NCBI RefSeq assembly: GCF_018613715.1
Contig: NZ_JAGGPT010000006.1
Location: 434,001 to 498,000 of the forward strand
Length of the DNA: 64,000 bases
Direction of reading: 5' to 3'
DNA from: Chryseobacterium sp. ISL-6
GTDB taxonomy: Bacteria; Bacteroidota; Bacteroidia; Flavobacteriales; Weeksellaceae
The position numbers and the translations under genes are program-made. Positions 43,033-52,190 of this stretch are shown in pieces; the first letter of the stretch is position 1; each line of letters starts with the position of its first letter. The notes below the pieces were generated by a model, which was given only the letters and a program-made list of their open reading frames with translations, was not told the origin of the DNA and searched no databases.

Positions 43033-44160
43033 CTATTGAAATAATTTTACGGTTTCATTTACAAGAAATTTTACCTGATCAGGTCTTCCTCTGTCATTTT
43101 TAGGTGAGTTTTCGTAGCTTCCGGTTCTTACAATAACCATATTATGATCAGGTATCATAATGATATATTGACCCTGAAGTCCTAGAAAATAATAGTGTTT
43201 AATGGGATTGTCATGATTGATCCAAAGTCCCATTCCGTAAATGTTATCCGATTTTTTTGTAGGTGTTCTCATCTGCTCAATAAATTCAGCATTGAGAACC
43301 TGAATACCATCAGCTTTACCATGGTCTAAAAACAGTTGACCTAGTTTGGCAAAATCCCGGGTATTAGAATGTATGCAACAGTATGTTTTTTCCATTCTGC
43401 TGTTATCTACGCTCCATTCTGCATTTTGTTCCATTCCCAAAGGAATCCAGAATTTCTCTGATAAATAACTTGCTAGTGTTTGGTCTATTGATTTTTTTAT
43501 GGCAAAACCTAATAGTTGTGTCGAACCACTTTGATATTCAAACTTTGAACCTGGCTCTGCTTTAAATCTTTTTGTAAAAGTAGCTTTTATAAGACTCCTC
43601 CCATAATAAGCTTTTGCATTGGGACGAAAGGGATTTTTGTAATCTTCATCCCAATCCAGACCAGACTCCATCTGAGCAAGATTTTTTAGGGTAAGCTGAT
43701 CGCCAAATTTTTTGTTTTTGAAATCATCGAAAAGATCTGAAAATTTCTGGTCAATATTTTTTATTTTACCTTCTTCTAAAGCTTTCCCCAAAAGCATTAC
43801 TGTAACAGCTTTAGCCATAGAGAAAGAGTTAGTTTTAGATAGTTGATCATATCCGTTCCAATATTGCTCATGAACTAATTTGCTGTTTTTGATCACTAAG
43901 AAAGAGGCCGTATTAGAATGGATGAGGTTGTCAACTATGGTTTTAGGTAAGTCTGTTTTGTTGTATAATGGATCTTCTTCCCAAAGCTTTGGTGATTCTG
44001 TTGCAATGATATTACTGGGAAAGAGTTTTCCATCATCAATGTTTGCGCTTGACCTGCCTTTAAAATACGTTTTAGCAATTCCACTGAATAAATAATCGTA
44101 TCCGAAAAGATAAGAAAGAGCTACTGTGGCAGCTGCTCCGCCAATAATATATTTTAGCAT
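43033..44160 (-). CDS. serine hydrolase, class C beta-lactamase-like
   Basis: 375 residues with an N-terminal membrane segment and a beta-lactamase-fold domain. The SxxK motif is SMAK (Ser114, Lys117), the YxN-type motif may be YQSGSTQ, and the third box is the HYYFLGLQGQ region. Most such proteins are esterases or D,D-peptidases rather than antibiotic-inactivating enzymes. A TAnnTTTG box (44183-44190, minus) precedes it and the DUF1801/YdeI gene follows. Confidence 0.87.
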   Translation of the reverse strand: MLKYIIGGAAATVALSYLFGYDYLFSGIAKTYFKGRSSANIDDGKLFPSNIIATESPKLWEEDPLYNKTDLPKTIVDNLIHSNTASFLVIKNSKLVHEQYWNGYDQLSKTNSFSMAKAVTVMLLGKALEEGKIKNIDQKFSDLFDDFKNKKFGDQLTLKNLAQMESGLDWDEDYKNPFRPNAKAYYGRSLIKATFTKRFKAEPGSKFEYQSGSTQLLGFAIKKSIDQTLASYLSEKFWIPLGMEQNAEWSVDNSRMEKTYCCIHSNTRDFAKLGQLFLDHGKADGIQVLNAEFIEQMRTPTKKSDNIYGMGLWINHDNPIKHYYFLGLQGQYIIMIPDHNMVIVRTGSYENSPKNDRGRPDQVKFLVNETVKLFQ

Positions 44161-44258
44161 TTTTGTTTAAATGTGTCTTTAACAAATTTAAAATAAATTT
44201 AGCATGAAAATAAAAATCTATTGGCAAATAAGTTATTTTTGCGCTTATTGAAGAAAAG

Positions 44259-45560
44259 ATGATTAAAAGATTTATTGTATTTGCATTGTTCATATTTTCC
44301 ATAAGCTGCTTTTCACAGACTTATAAAACAATAGATACTGCAGACTATAAAGAAAGGATAGCCTTTTTAAAGACATTTAATGCAAATAATGAGCTGCTGA
44401 TTAAAAATCTAAAAAACAGTTACTCAGGAAAGACGGGTTCAGAATTAGCTAAAATTTATAAAGAGATAGGGGCTGATTTTGAAAAACAGGTTAAAAATAA
44501 AGACTTCATTTTCAAATCTGAATTTGATCCTACGATTAAATCTTTAATTCAGCGTTTGAGAAAGAATAATCCGCAAATCCCCACAGATTTAAAAATATTG
44601 ATTGCTAAAGATAATACTCCCAACGCTTATTGTCTTGCAGACGGGACTTTCGTAATTAATATAGGTTTATTTAACTGGCTGGATAATGATGACCAGATTG
44701 CGTCAGTGATTTCGCACGAATTGGGACATAGAATTGAACAGCATTCTCTGAAGGCATTTGTAAACTATATCACTCAGGATGAAAAAGATAAACTCACTGT
44801 CAATAATCTAAAATCAGCGAAAGTAAACCTGAACCAAAGGGCTTTCGACGTTTTGAAGAACAGGATGTATAAAAAAGGAATAGAAAAAAGAGGGCATGAG
44901 ATGCAGGCAGATTCTTTAGGTTATACAATCTTTAAAAACAGTGATTTTAAAAAAGAAGAATTTGTAAATGCCCTATTACGGCTTCAGGATTTTGATACCA
45001 TTTCACCAAAGGTATTAAAGCTAGAGACTTACAGGAAGTATTTTAATCTTCCCAAGCAGGAGTTTAAGGAAAAATGGCTTAAAAAGGAAGATTTTTCGAT
45101 ATATGATTACAATCATTTTAAAGAAAAACTAAATAAGGATTCTTTAGCCTCTCATCCTGAAATTACTTTACGGATAGAAAAGCTTAAAAAGAGATTCCCG
45201 GAATTAATCGTTGCTGCATTGCCGGAAAAGGCTTCTGAGTCATTTGCTTCACTTGAAAAAATCGCAAGTATGGAAATCTTACCTGATTTTTATCACTCTG
45301 AAGATTATGGATTAGGAGTGTATACAAGTCTTCAATTCTTACAGGATGGCGTAGAGGAAAAATATTATAAAAGCTGGTTGGGGAAATGCTTTGCTAAGAT
45401 TTATGAAGGCCGGAAAAATTATAATCTCAACAGATATCTGGATCGCGTTGATCCCAAAAATCAAAGTGAAAGCTATCAGCAATTCCTTAATTTTATGTGG
45501 AACCTCAGTTTAGAGGATATAAAAAATATAGCTGATTATTATCAAAACAAAGAATCCTGA
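44259..45560 (+). CDS. secreted M48-family metallopeptidase
   Basis: 433 residues with a signal peptide (MIKRFIVFALFIFSISCFSQ). The zinc motif is SHELGHRIEQH with His153, Glu154 and His157, and the third ligand is probably in HEMQADSLGYTIF. It resembles the BepA/Loi group of periplasmic M48 proteases, which handle outer-membrane protein quality; a chaperone-protease role is inference. A TAnnTTTG box (44234-44241) precedes it; divergent from the serine hydrolase. Confidence 0.9.
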   Translation: MIKRFIVFALFIFSISCFSQTYKTIDTADYKERIAFLKTFNANNELLIKNLKNSYSGKTGSELAKIYKEIGADFEKQVKNKDFIFKSEFDPTIKSLIQRLRKNNPQIPTDLKILIAKDNTPNAYCLADGTFVINIGLFNWLDNDDQIASVISHELGHRIEQHSLKAFVNYITQDEKDKLTVNNLKSAKVNLNQRAFDVLKNRMYKKGIEKRGHEMQADSLGYTIFKNSDFKKEEFVNALLRLQDFDTISPKVLKLETYRKYFNLPKQEFKEKWLKKEDFSIYDYNHFKEKLNKDSLASHPEITLRIEKLKKRFPELIVAALPEKASESFASLEKIASMEILPDFYHSEDYGLGVYTSLQFLQDGVEEKYYKSWLGKCFAKIYEGRKNYNLNRYLDRVDPKNQSESYQQFLNFMWNLSLEDIKNIADYYQNKES

Positions 45561-45580
45561 TCAAATCAGGATTCTTTTAT
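45551..45580. terminator. Bidirectional terminator overlapping the M48 stop codon
   Basis: An 11-bp stem (45551-45561 with 45565-45575) around CAA; the TGA stop of the M48 gene lies within the left arm. It separates two convergent genes. Confidence 0.85.
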
Positions 45581-47109
45581 TAGTAGTTAAGTCTTTCAAG
45601 ACGTATTTTATTGAATTTTTCTTTCTCATTAAATTCTCTCAAAAGAATATAACCTTCTTTTCCTACATATGGAGTTACTGTAAAGTTATCTTTTTCAGAA
45701 ATCGGAATGACTTCCTGTTTGAATTTTCCATCGATTACAGTATTGATAAATAGATTCCATTTTTTTTCTCTCGTTGCCTCATCTTTCTGATAATCGCGGT
45801 AGAAGAAAACTACGTCTTTCCCATCGTTCAGATACTGTGAAAACAGATAATCTGCATTTACCCACTTGGATTTTTCTTTTTCAAAAACCTTCAGTTCTTT
45901 TATATTGAAATCTTTATCGGTATAGATGTATACAAGATCTGTCGTTTTGGGAGCATTGTACTGGCCTTCAGGTTTAAATTTTTCAGATAAAATTCCGACA
46001 CTTCCATCACTCATAAAATACATGTCTTTGGTCTGAAGGTAATATCCGTTTTCCACCCCTCCATCTGCGCTGATATTTTTAAGGTGAGCCGAATAATCAG
46101 GTTTGAAATTTAAAGCCTTCAAATCTGTAGTAAAATCATTTTTATTGACAACCAGACGGGCAAAGCCACGCATTTTATCAGAAACAAAATTCTTTCCGGT
46201 TAAAACAATCTTATCATCAAAAGTTTTATCATTGTCAATTCTCGATTCCCCTGTTGCAAAAAAATCAATATTATAGATCGTTTCCGGTGAAAGGCCTGTG
46301 ACAGGTTTATTAGAAACCTCCTGTCCGGTTTTCATATCAATGACAAGCATAGAAAATGTTTTATCATCTCCATTTACATTTCTTAAAATTCCGTAGATAT
46401 ATTTTTCATCTTTATCTAAAACACTAAGATCAGAAAATACTTTTTTGCTTCCATTGGTGTTGTATTTATACCTCCAGATCTCTTTTTTGTTTTCATTAAA
46501 TTTTATAATGCTGTTATTATTGACATATTTGCCATAGTCATGATACTCCACAGCGATAAATCCGCCTTCTTTTACTTCGCTAACGGCAGAAACGTAGTTA
46601 TACCCTTTTTCTTTCTTTTCTTCACGGTTTTCTTTTCTTTCCTCTTTCCAGGTTTTTGGCTGAGTGATTTCTGTAAAAACACCTTCCTTATAGTCATAAT
46701 AGACCTTAGGGGCAACAGTATTTGTTTTTAGATCAACAACCATAGAAGGAGGAGGAGCGGTCAGTACTCTTTTGAAAAGTTGGATGTAAGTGATGTCAGT
46801 AGGTTGTAGAATGATCTTTCCTTTAAAATCTAAATATCCAAAATAAGAACCAACACTGTTGTCTCCTTCAAATTCATTATTGGCAACAGGATTTAAATTT
46901 TTATCTAGAATTACATAACCGAATTTGTTAGTGGTTTTTCCTGTCTTTCCATAGGAATATACAGAAACATAACCGTATAGATTATCTTTTGTGTCAAAAA
47001 GGGCATTCATTCCGATGTACTTTCCCGAAGCCAGTGCCGCCAGATCCTGTGTTTGCGAATAATATAACGCCTGAACAAGACCGAAGGCCACCAATAGAAT
47101 TTTTTTCAT
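45580..47109 (-). CDS. secreted protein of unknown function, propeller-like
   Basis: 509 residues from the ATG at 47109, with a signal peptide (MKKILLVAFGLVQALYYSQ). Repeated phrases such as FGYVILDKNLNPVANNEFEG, IIKFNENKKEIWRYKYN and LVIDMKTGQEVSNKP suggest a beta-propeller fold. A charged stretch (KTWKEERKENREEKKEK) interrupts it near residue 160. A longer reading to 47127 is contradicted by a TAnnTTTG box at 47125-47132. No domain is firmly recognised. Confidence 0.75.
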   Translation of the reverse strand: MKKILLVAFGLVQALYYSQTQDLAALASGKYIGMNALFDTKDNLYGYVSVYSYGKTGKTTNKFGYVILDKNLNPVANNEFEGDNSVGSYFGYLDFKGKIILQPTDITYIQLFKRVLTAPPPSMVVDLKTNTVAPKVYYDYKEGVFTEITQPKTWKEERKENREEKKEKGYNYVSAVSEVKEGGFIAVEYHDYGKYVNNNSIIKFNENKKEIWRYKYNTNGSKKVFSDLSVLDKDEKYIYGILRNVNGDDKTFSMLVIDMKTGQEVSNKPVTGLSPETIYNIDFFATGESRIDNDKTFDDKIVLTGKNFVSDKMRGFARLVVNKNDFTTDLKALNFKPDYSAHLKNISADGGVENGYYLQTKDMYFMSDGSVGILSEKFKPEGQYNAPKTTDLVYIYTDKDFNIKELKVFEKEKSKWVNADYLFSQYLNDGKDVVFFYRDYQKDEATREKKWNLFINTVIDGKFKQEVIPISEKDNFTVTPYVGKEGYILLREFNEKEKFNKIRLERLNY

Positions 47110-47156
47110 AGCTATAATTTGCGCCAAAAATAATGAATTAACCTATAGAAAATAAA

Positions 47157-47181
47157 AAAGCCTTGAAAAAATCAAGGCTTT
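47157..47181 (-). terminator. Terminator of glyS
   Basis: A 10-bp stem (47157-47166 with 47172-47181) followed on the minus strand by six T residues, five bases after the glyS stop. Confidence 0.85.
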
Positions 47182-47185
47182 CGTT

Positions 47186-48727
47186 CTATATTTTTGAAAG
47201 TAAATTTCTGAAATTCACTTTCTCATCAATGATCCTTCTTAATTCCGATACCGGAACTCTTTCCTGTTTCATGGTGTCCCTGTCTCTTATCGTCACGGTG
47301 TGGTCAATAAGGGAATCGTGATCTATTGTGATACAATAAGGAGTACCAATAGCATCTTGTCTTCTGTATCGTTTTCCGATGGCATCTTTTTCTTCATAGA
47401 ATAAGTTGAAATCGTATTTTAGGTCATTAAAGATCTTCTCAGCATATTCTGCCATACCATCTCTCTTCATTAAAGGAAGAATTGCCGCTTTTACCGGAGC
47501 TAAAGCAGGGGGTAGAGATAGAACTGTTCTTTCTGAACCATCTTCCAGGATTTCATCTTTTAAACAATGAGAGAATACAGAAAGGAATAATCTATCCAGA
47601 CCTACAGAAGTTTCGACAACATAAGGAACATAGTTTTCATTTCTTTCAGGATCAAAAAACTGAAGTTTTCTTCCTGAATGTTTCTCATGAGCTTTTAAGT
47701 CGAAATCTGTTCTTGAGTGAATACCTTCAAGTTCTTTAAAACCAAATGGGAAATTAAATTCGATATCTGCAGCAGCATTAGCATAATGAGCCAATTTCTC
47801 ATGATCATGGAATCTGTAATTTTCATTACCTAGACCTAAAGCAAGATGCCAGTTCAGACGTTTTGTTTTCCACTGTTCATAGAATTCAAGTTCTGTTCCC
47901 GGAGCTACAAAGAACTGCATTTCCATTTGTTCAAATTCACGCATTCTGAAAATAAACTGTCTTGCAACAATCTCATTTCTGAATGCTTTTCCGATCTGAG
48001 CGATACCGAAAGGAAGTTTATGACGGGATGTTTTTTGTACATTTAAGAAATTAACAAAAATACCCTGAGCCGTTTCAGGTCTCAAATAAAGATCCATTGC
48101 CGAATCAGCAGAAGCTCCCAATTTCGTTCCGAACATCAGGTTAAACTGTCTTACTTCCGTCCAGTTTTTTGAACCGGTATCCGGATCAGCAATTTCCAAT
48201 TCCTCAATTAATGATTTTACATCAGCAAGGTCTTCATTTTCCAGAGACTTCGCTAATCTTGAAAGAATAGCCTCTCTTTTTGCTCGGTATTCCAGGATTT
48301 TAGGATTGGTAGCTTCAAACTGAGCCTTATCAAAAGAATCTCCGAATCTTTTTGCCGCCTTTTCAATTTCCTTATTTTCTTTATCTTCAATTTTAGCACA
48401 ATAGTCTTCTACCAAAACATCTGCTCTGAAACGCTTTTTAGAATCTTTATTGTCAATTAATGGATCGTTAAAAGCGTCCACGTGGCCTGATGCTTTCCAA
48501 GTAGTTGGGTGCATAAGGATCGCTGAATCGATACCCACAATATTTTCGTTAAGCTGTACCATTGCTTTCCACCAATATTGTTTGATATTATTTTTTAGTT
48601 CAGCACCATTCTGCCCATAGTCATAAACAGCGGATAAACCGTCATAGATCTCACTGGAAGGGAAAATAAAACCATATTCTTTAGCGTGAGAAATCACTTT
48701 CTTGAAAACATCTTCTTGCTTTGCCAT
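47186..48727 (-). CDS. glyS: glycine--tRNA ligase (dimeric class II)
   Basis: Charges tRNA-Gly. The 513-residue single-chain form is the alpha2 type of Bacteroidetes, archaea and eukaryotes. It has the N-terminal GLSAVYDYGQNGAELKNN, class II motif 2 (IAQIGKAFRNEIVARQFIFRMREFEQ), motif 3 (ETSVGLDRLFLSVF) and the C-terminal anticodon domain (ALAPVKAAILPLM). A TAnnTTTG box (48750-48757, minus) precedes the ATG. Confidence 0.97.
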   Translation of the reverse strand: MAKQEDVFKKVISHAKEYGFIFPSSEIYDGLSAVYDYGQNGAELKNNIKQYWWKAMVQLNENIVGIDSAILMHPTTWKASGHVDAFNDPLIDNKDSKKRFRADVLVEDYCAKIEDKENKEIEKAAKRFGDSFDKAQFEATNPKILEYRAKREAILSRLAKSLENEDLADVKSLIEELEIADPDTGSKNWTEVRQFNLMFGTKLGASADSAMDLYLRPETAQGIFVNFLNVQKTSRHKLPFGIAQIGKAFRNEIVARQFIFRMREFEQMEMQFFVAPGTELEFYEQWKTKRLNWHLALGLGNENYRFHDHEKLAHYANAAADIEFNFPFGFKELEGIHSRTDFDLKAHEKHSGRKLQFFDPERNENYVPYVVETSVGLDRLFLSVFSHCLKDEILEDGSERTVLSLPPALAPVKAAILPLMKRDGMAEYAEKIFNDLKYDFNLFYEEKDAIGKRYRRQDAIGTPYCITIDHDSLIDHTVTIRDRDTMKQERVPVSELRRIIDEKVNFRNLLSKI

Positions 48728-48789
48728 AATTTTTTTTACTTCTGAAGTGCAAAAATATGAATTTGGAATCCAAATTCATGAAATTCAAC

Positions 48790-48817
48790 AAAAAAAGCAG
48801 TTAAAAAACTGCTTTTA
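48790..48817 (-). terminator. Terminator of the 66-aa membrane protein gene
   Basis: A 10-bp stem AAAAGCAGTT with AACTGCTTTT around a four-base loop; on the minus strand it ends in T residues and lies about 145 bases after the small membrane-protein gene, just before the glyS promoter. Confidence 0.75.
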
Positions 48818-48963
48818 AATATTTAGGATGCTAAAAATGATAGCTTAATGATAAACCATTCCGTGAAAATAATGAGATTAACAGAAACCGAAGGCCTGAG
48901 ATTTTTCAGGTTTAGAGATCGTTCGATTAGTTTTACAACTATATTTTTATGCTTGACAAAGGA

Positions 48964-49164
48964 TCAATATCGATAAGAACCAACATTAGAAATTGTCATC
49001 AACAAACAACCACCAGCTCCGATAATGAATATAATTGCAGCTACAATTAATAATAATATTCTTGTTACTTTATTCTTTTTAGGATCGGTCGCTGCTAAAG
49101 TAATAGCAACTGCCACTATGGAAATAATAACAAGTGCTACGAAAAAATTAAAATATTCGTTCAT
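48964..49164 (-). CDS. small membrane protein of unknown function (66 aa)
   Basis: 66 residues with two predicted membrane helices (FFVALVIISIVAVAITLAA and ILLLIVAAIIFIIGAGGCLL) joined by a short basic loop (TDPKKNKVTR). No family recognised. It has its own terminator downstream, supporting a real gene, but no close operon partner. Confidence 0.6.
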   Translation of the reverse strand: MNEYFNFFVALVIISIVAVAITLAATDPKKNKVTRILLLIVAAIIFIIGAGGCLLMTISNVGSYRY

Positions 49165-49304
49165 ATTCTTAAATTACATAAATATAGAGATTTTTGAAAA
49201 TAGGACTGGAATTTTTATTAACAGGATGAATTGTAAATGAAATATCAAGTATTTACTCCGCAAAATGATGCTACTATAATCGGGCTAGATCGATCGAAAA
49301 TTTC

Positions 49305-49312
49305 TACTTTTG
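49305..49312 (+). promoter_or_regulatory. -7 box for truC, nearly leaderless
   Basis: TACTTTTG ends only four bases before the truC ATG, so the transcript probably begins at or within a base or two of the start codon. Confidence 0.55.
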
Positions 49313-49316
49313 TCCC

Positions 49317-50012
49317 ATGTTAGAAATTCTTTATCGCGATGAATATCTTATTGCCATCAATAAACCAAGCGGATTATTGGTTCATAAATCTTTTTATTCC
49401 GGAGAAGCAGATACTTATGCTATTCAGGAATTAAGAAAGCAGATTGGGCAATATGTTTTTCCCATACATCGCCTTGACCGAAAAACTTCGGGTGTTTTAC
49501 TGTTCACTTTAGATAAAGAAACGTTGAAAATCATGAGTGAGCAATTTGCTACACGGCAGGTTGAAAAGAAATACATTGCAATTCTTCGTGGTTGGGCAAA
49601 AGAAGAGGAAACTATTAATTATGATTTAATTAATGAAAACGAAGTCAGGCAAAACGCGATTACGTATTATCATCGTTTACAGATTTCAGAAATAGAATTA
49701 CCTTTTTTAAAACATCAAACTTCAAGATATTGTTTAGTTGAAGCCATTCCTGAAACGGGAAGATTTCATCAGTTGAGAAAGCATTTTAAGCATATTTTAC
49801 ATCCTATTTTAGGCTGTCGTAAGCACGGATGCAACAAACAAAATAAGTTGTGGCTTCAAACATTTAGCATCAACAAAATGACGCTTCACGCCCATCAATT
49901 GGTTTTTAATCATCCTATTTCTAACGAAAGAATTATGGTAAATGCAACTATCGATGACGAATTCAAAAGAGTAGGAGATATTTTGAATTTTGATTTGACT
50001 TTGTATTCCTGA
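49317..50012 (+). CDS. truC: tRNA pseudouridine(65) synthase TruC-like (RluA family)
   Basis: Isomerises a uridine in tRNA to pseudouridine. The catalytic motif HRLDRKTSGVLLF has the nucleophile Asp54; the N-terminal LIAINKPSGLLVHKS and CLVEAIPETGRFHQLRKH are typical of RluA-type enzymes without an S4 domain, and the 231-residue length fits TruC. The exact target is inferred from family resemblance; an RluC/RluA-like role is possible. Confidence 0.87.
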   Translation: MLEILYRDEYLIAINKPSGLLVHKSFYSGEADTYAIQELRKQIGQYVFPIHRLDRKTSGVLLFTLDKETLKIMSEQFATRQVEKKYIAILRGWAKEEETINYDLINENEVRQNAITYYHRLQISEIELPFLKHQTSRYCLVEAIPETGRFHQLRKHFKHILHPILGCRKHGCNKQNKLWLQTFSINKMTLHAHQLVFNHPISNERIMVNATIDDEFKRVGDILNFDLTLYS

Positions 50013-50095
50013 CATGTTTGTAAGACCTATCCACTTTCAACTTTCCATTTTCAACTCTCCACTAAAACAGCTATCTTTGTCTCCCAAAAAAGGCA

Positions 50096-51118
50096 ATGTA
50101 CAAAAACCTGATCCGTCCCATTCTTTTTAAATTTGACCCTGAAGAAGTTCACTATTTTACTTTTTCAATGCTTAAAAATTTCTCTTTCTTAACAAAACTT
50201 TTTCTTCCAAAACCTATTGAAGATAAGAGATTGGAAAGGGAAGTCTTCGGTTTGAAATTTAAGAATCCAGTTGGATTGGCTGCCGGTTTTGATAAAAATG
50301 CAGTGCTTTTTGAAGAGCTTTCAGATCTTGGTTTTGGTTTTGTTGAAATTGGAACGCTGACTCCAAAAGGACAACCTGGTAATGATAAGAAAAGACTTTT
50401 TCGTCTGAAAGAAGATTCTGCTATCATCAACAGAATGGGGTTCAACAATGAAGGAGTAGATGCTGCTGTTGAAAGACTTAAAAAAAATAAAAATGTCCTT
50501 ATCGGCGGAAACATAGGAAAAAACAAGGTGACTCCTAATGAAGAAGCTGTAAACGATTACAAAATTTGTTTTGAGAAACTTTTCCCTTATGTAGATTATT
50601 TTGTAGTAAATGTGAGTTCTCCCAATACACCAAACCTTCGTGAGCTTCAGGATAAAGAGCCTTTAACACAGCTTTTAGGTACTTTACAGCAGATGAATAC
50701 TGAGAAAGCTAATCCAAAACCTATTCTTTTAAAAATAGCTCCAGATTTATCCGACGATCAATTATTGGACATCATTGATATTGTAAAAGATACAAAGATT
50801 GCTGGTGTTATTGCTACAAATACAACACTTTCCCGCGAAAATTTAACTTCTGAAAATAAATCTGAAACAGGTGGACTTTCCGGAAAACCTTTAACAAAAA
50901 GATCTACAGAGGTAATCCGTTTTCTTTCTGAAAAAAGTGGTAGAGCTTTCCCGATCATTGGAGTCGGTGGGATTCATTCTGCAAAAGATGCTATTGAAAA
51001 ACTGGATGCTGGAGCAAGTTTAATACAGCTTTATACAGGATTTATTTATGAAGGTCCGGAATTGATCAACGAAATCAACCAAGAGCTTTTAAAAAGAGCA
51101 AGTAGACTGCCAAGGTAG
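50096..51118 (+). CDS. pyrD: quinone-dependent dihydroorotate dehydrogenase (class 2)
   Basis: Membrane-associated FMN enzyme oxidising dihydroorotate to orotate in pyrimidine synthesis. The 340-residue protein has the class 2 N-terminal helical part ([17 protein letters not shown]), [12 protein letters not shown], the [16 protein letters not shown] block, [15 protein letters not shown] with the catalytic Ser region and [20 protein letters not shown] box at 50072-50079 precedes the ATG. Confidence 0.96.
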   Translation: MYKNLIRPILFKFDPEEVHYFTFSMLKNFSFLTKLFLPKPIEDKRLEREVFGLKFKNPVGLAAGFDKNAVLFEELSDLGFGFVEIGTLTPKGQPGNDKKRLFRLKEDSAIINRMGFNNEGVDAAVERLKKNKNVLIGGNIGKNKVTPNEEAVNDYKICFEKLFPYVDYFVVNVSSPNTPNLRELQDKEPLTQLLGTLQQMNTEKANPKPILLKIAPDLSDDQLLDIIDIVKDTKIAGVIATNTTLSRENLTSENKSETGGLSGKPLTKRSTEVIRFLSEKSGRAFPIIGVGGIHSAKDAIEKLDAGASLIQLYTGFIYEGPELINEINQELLKRASRLPR

Positions 51119-51275
51119 AATAGATTTTAAATTCAGGTGACATTTGAATTGGTATTCTGTAAGAATGCCAAGGTTTAATCCTGTAGAAAATCCCTAACGT
51201 AATATTTAAAAGATTTCTCCTGTCGTCGAAATGGCAGAACCAGGCTGTAAATAAACAACTTCCTTTGTTTTAATA

Positions 51276-52160
51276 TTATTTCGATTTTACAACTGAAGCA
51301 TTTTTAATATCTACAACCAAAGTATAAGCAGGACTTGTCGTTGTTTTTTTAATACTAAATTTCAAAACTTTTGGATCCTTGGTCTTACTTTCTGTAGTGT
51401 CGTAAATATTATTGATACAGCTTTCCGTAAGAAAATCCTGGTATTTTTTGTAATTCCAGTCGCTGGTAAAGTATAAAACCCGATATCCCTTTTCTCCTTC
51501 ACTGGCTCCGCACATTCCACAAGCATTGAAATTGGAGGTACGTTCAAAATACAATAAGACCCTATTTCCGGTTTTATCGGAAATATAAGAAACAAGTTCA
51601 TTGCCACCGTATGGATCTATGAAATCGTAAGTATTGATCTTTTTGTTGTTAGGGAGAATCAGATAGTTGTTGAATCTGTAGATCATACTGTTTTTCGTTA
51701 ATAGTTTTGCAGGGTGTATGGTATTTCCCAGGATAAAAGTTCCGGAAATTTCATGTTCTGCATGATCACTTTGAAAGTTTAAAATTTCTTTGGGATTCAA
51801 TGTTTTTGCAATACTGTCTGTTTTTTCGATCAGTCGCGGTGATGTAATCTTTTCAACAAGTATTTTTGAACTTTGTTTTTGTTTGTTTCCAAAGTTGTAG
51901 AGATATAGATTTCCATAATCATAAATACCGGTTAACGGGATTTTTTTCTGGTACTTATCATAATAATACCATCCATCGACAAAATGTTGATATTGACTGC
52001 AATCTACAATTCCAGCATAACGTAATTGCATAGTAATTGGAATTCCTGCAATTTCTCCTTTGAAGATTTGTGATGAATCTGTAATGTCTTTCAGTTCAAC
52101 TTTTTGAGCGAAGGAAAGACAGCCTATGAAGCATAGGAGTAGTAAAATGATTTTTTTCAT
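51276..52160 (-). CDS. secreted protein of unknown function (294 aa)
   Basis: Signal peptide MKKIILLLLCFIGCLSFAQ followed by about 275 residues rich in Tyr and beta-forming residues (WYYYDKYQKKIPLTGIYDYG). Two closely spaced cysteines (NACGMCGASEG) could form a disulfide or bind a metal. No family recognised. The gene lies 30 bases downstream of the DUF445 gene, in the same direction. Confidence 0.7.
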   Translation of the reverse strand: MKKIILLLLCFIGCLSFAQKVELKDITDSSQIFKGEIAGIPITMQLRYAGIVDCSQYQHFVDGWYYYDKYQKKIPLTGIYDYGNLYLYNFGNKQKQSSKILVEKITSPRLIEKTDSIAKTLNPKEILNFQSDHAEHEISGTFILGNTIHPAKLLTKNSMIYRFNNYLILPNNKKINTYDFIDPYGGNELVSYISDKTGNRVLLYFERTSNFNACGMCGASEGEKGYRVLYFTSDWNYKKYQDFLTESCINNIYDTTESKTKDPKVLKFSIKKTTTSPAYTLVVDIKNASVVKSK

Positions 52161-52190
52161 GATTTGGTTATACTTAGTTTTAGTTTTTGA

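Noticed and set aside
48868..48972. 34-codon plus-strand ATG ORF in the gap after glyS
   Set aside because: No promoter box, no conserved-looking residue pattern, and it overlaps the end of the opposite small membrane-protein gene.
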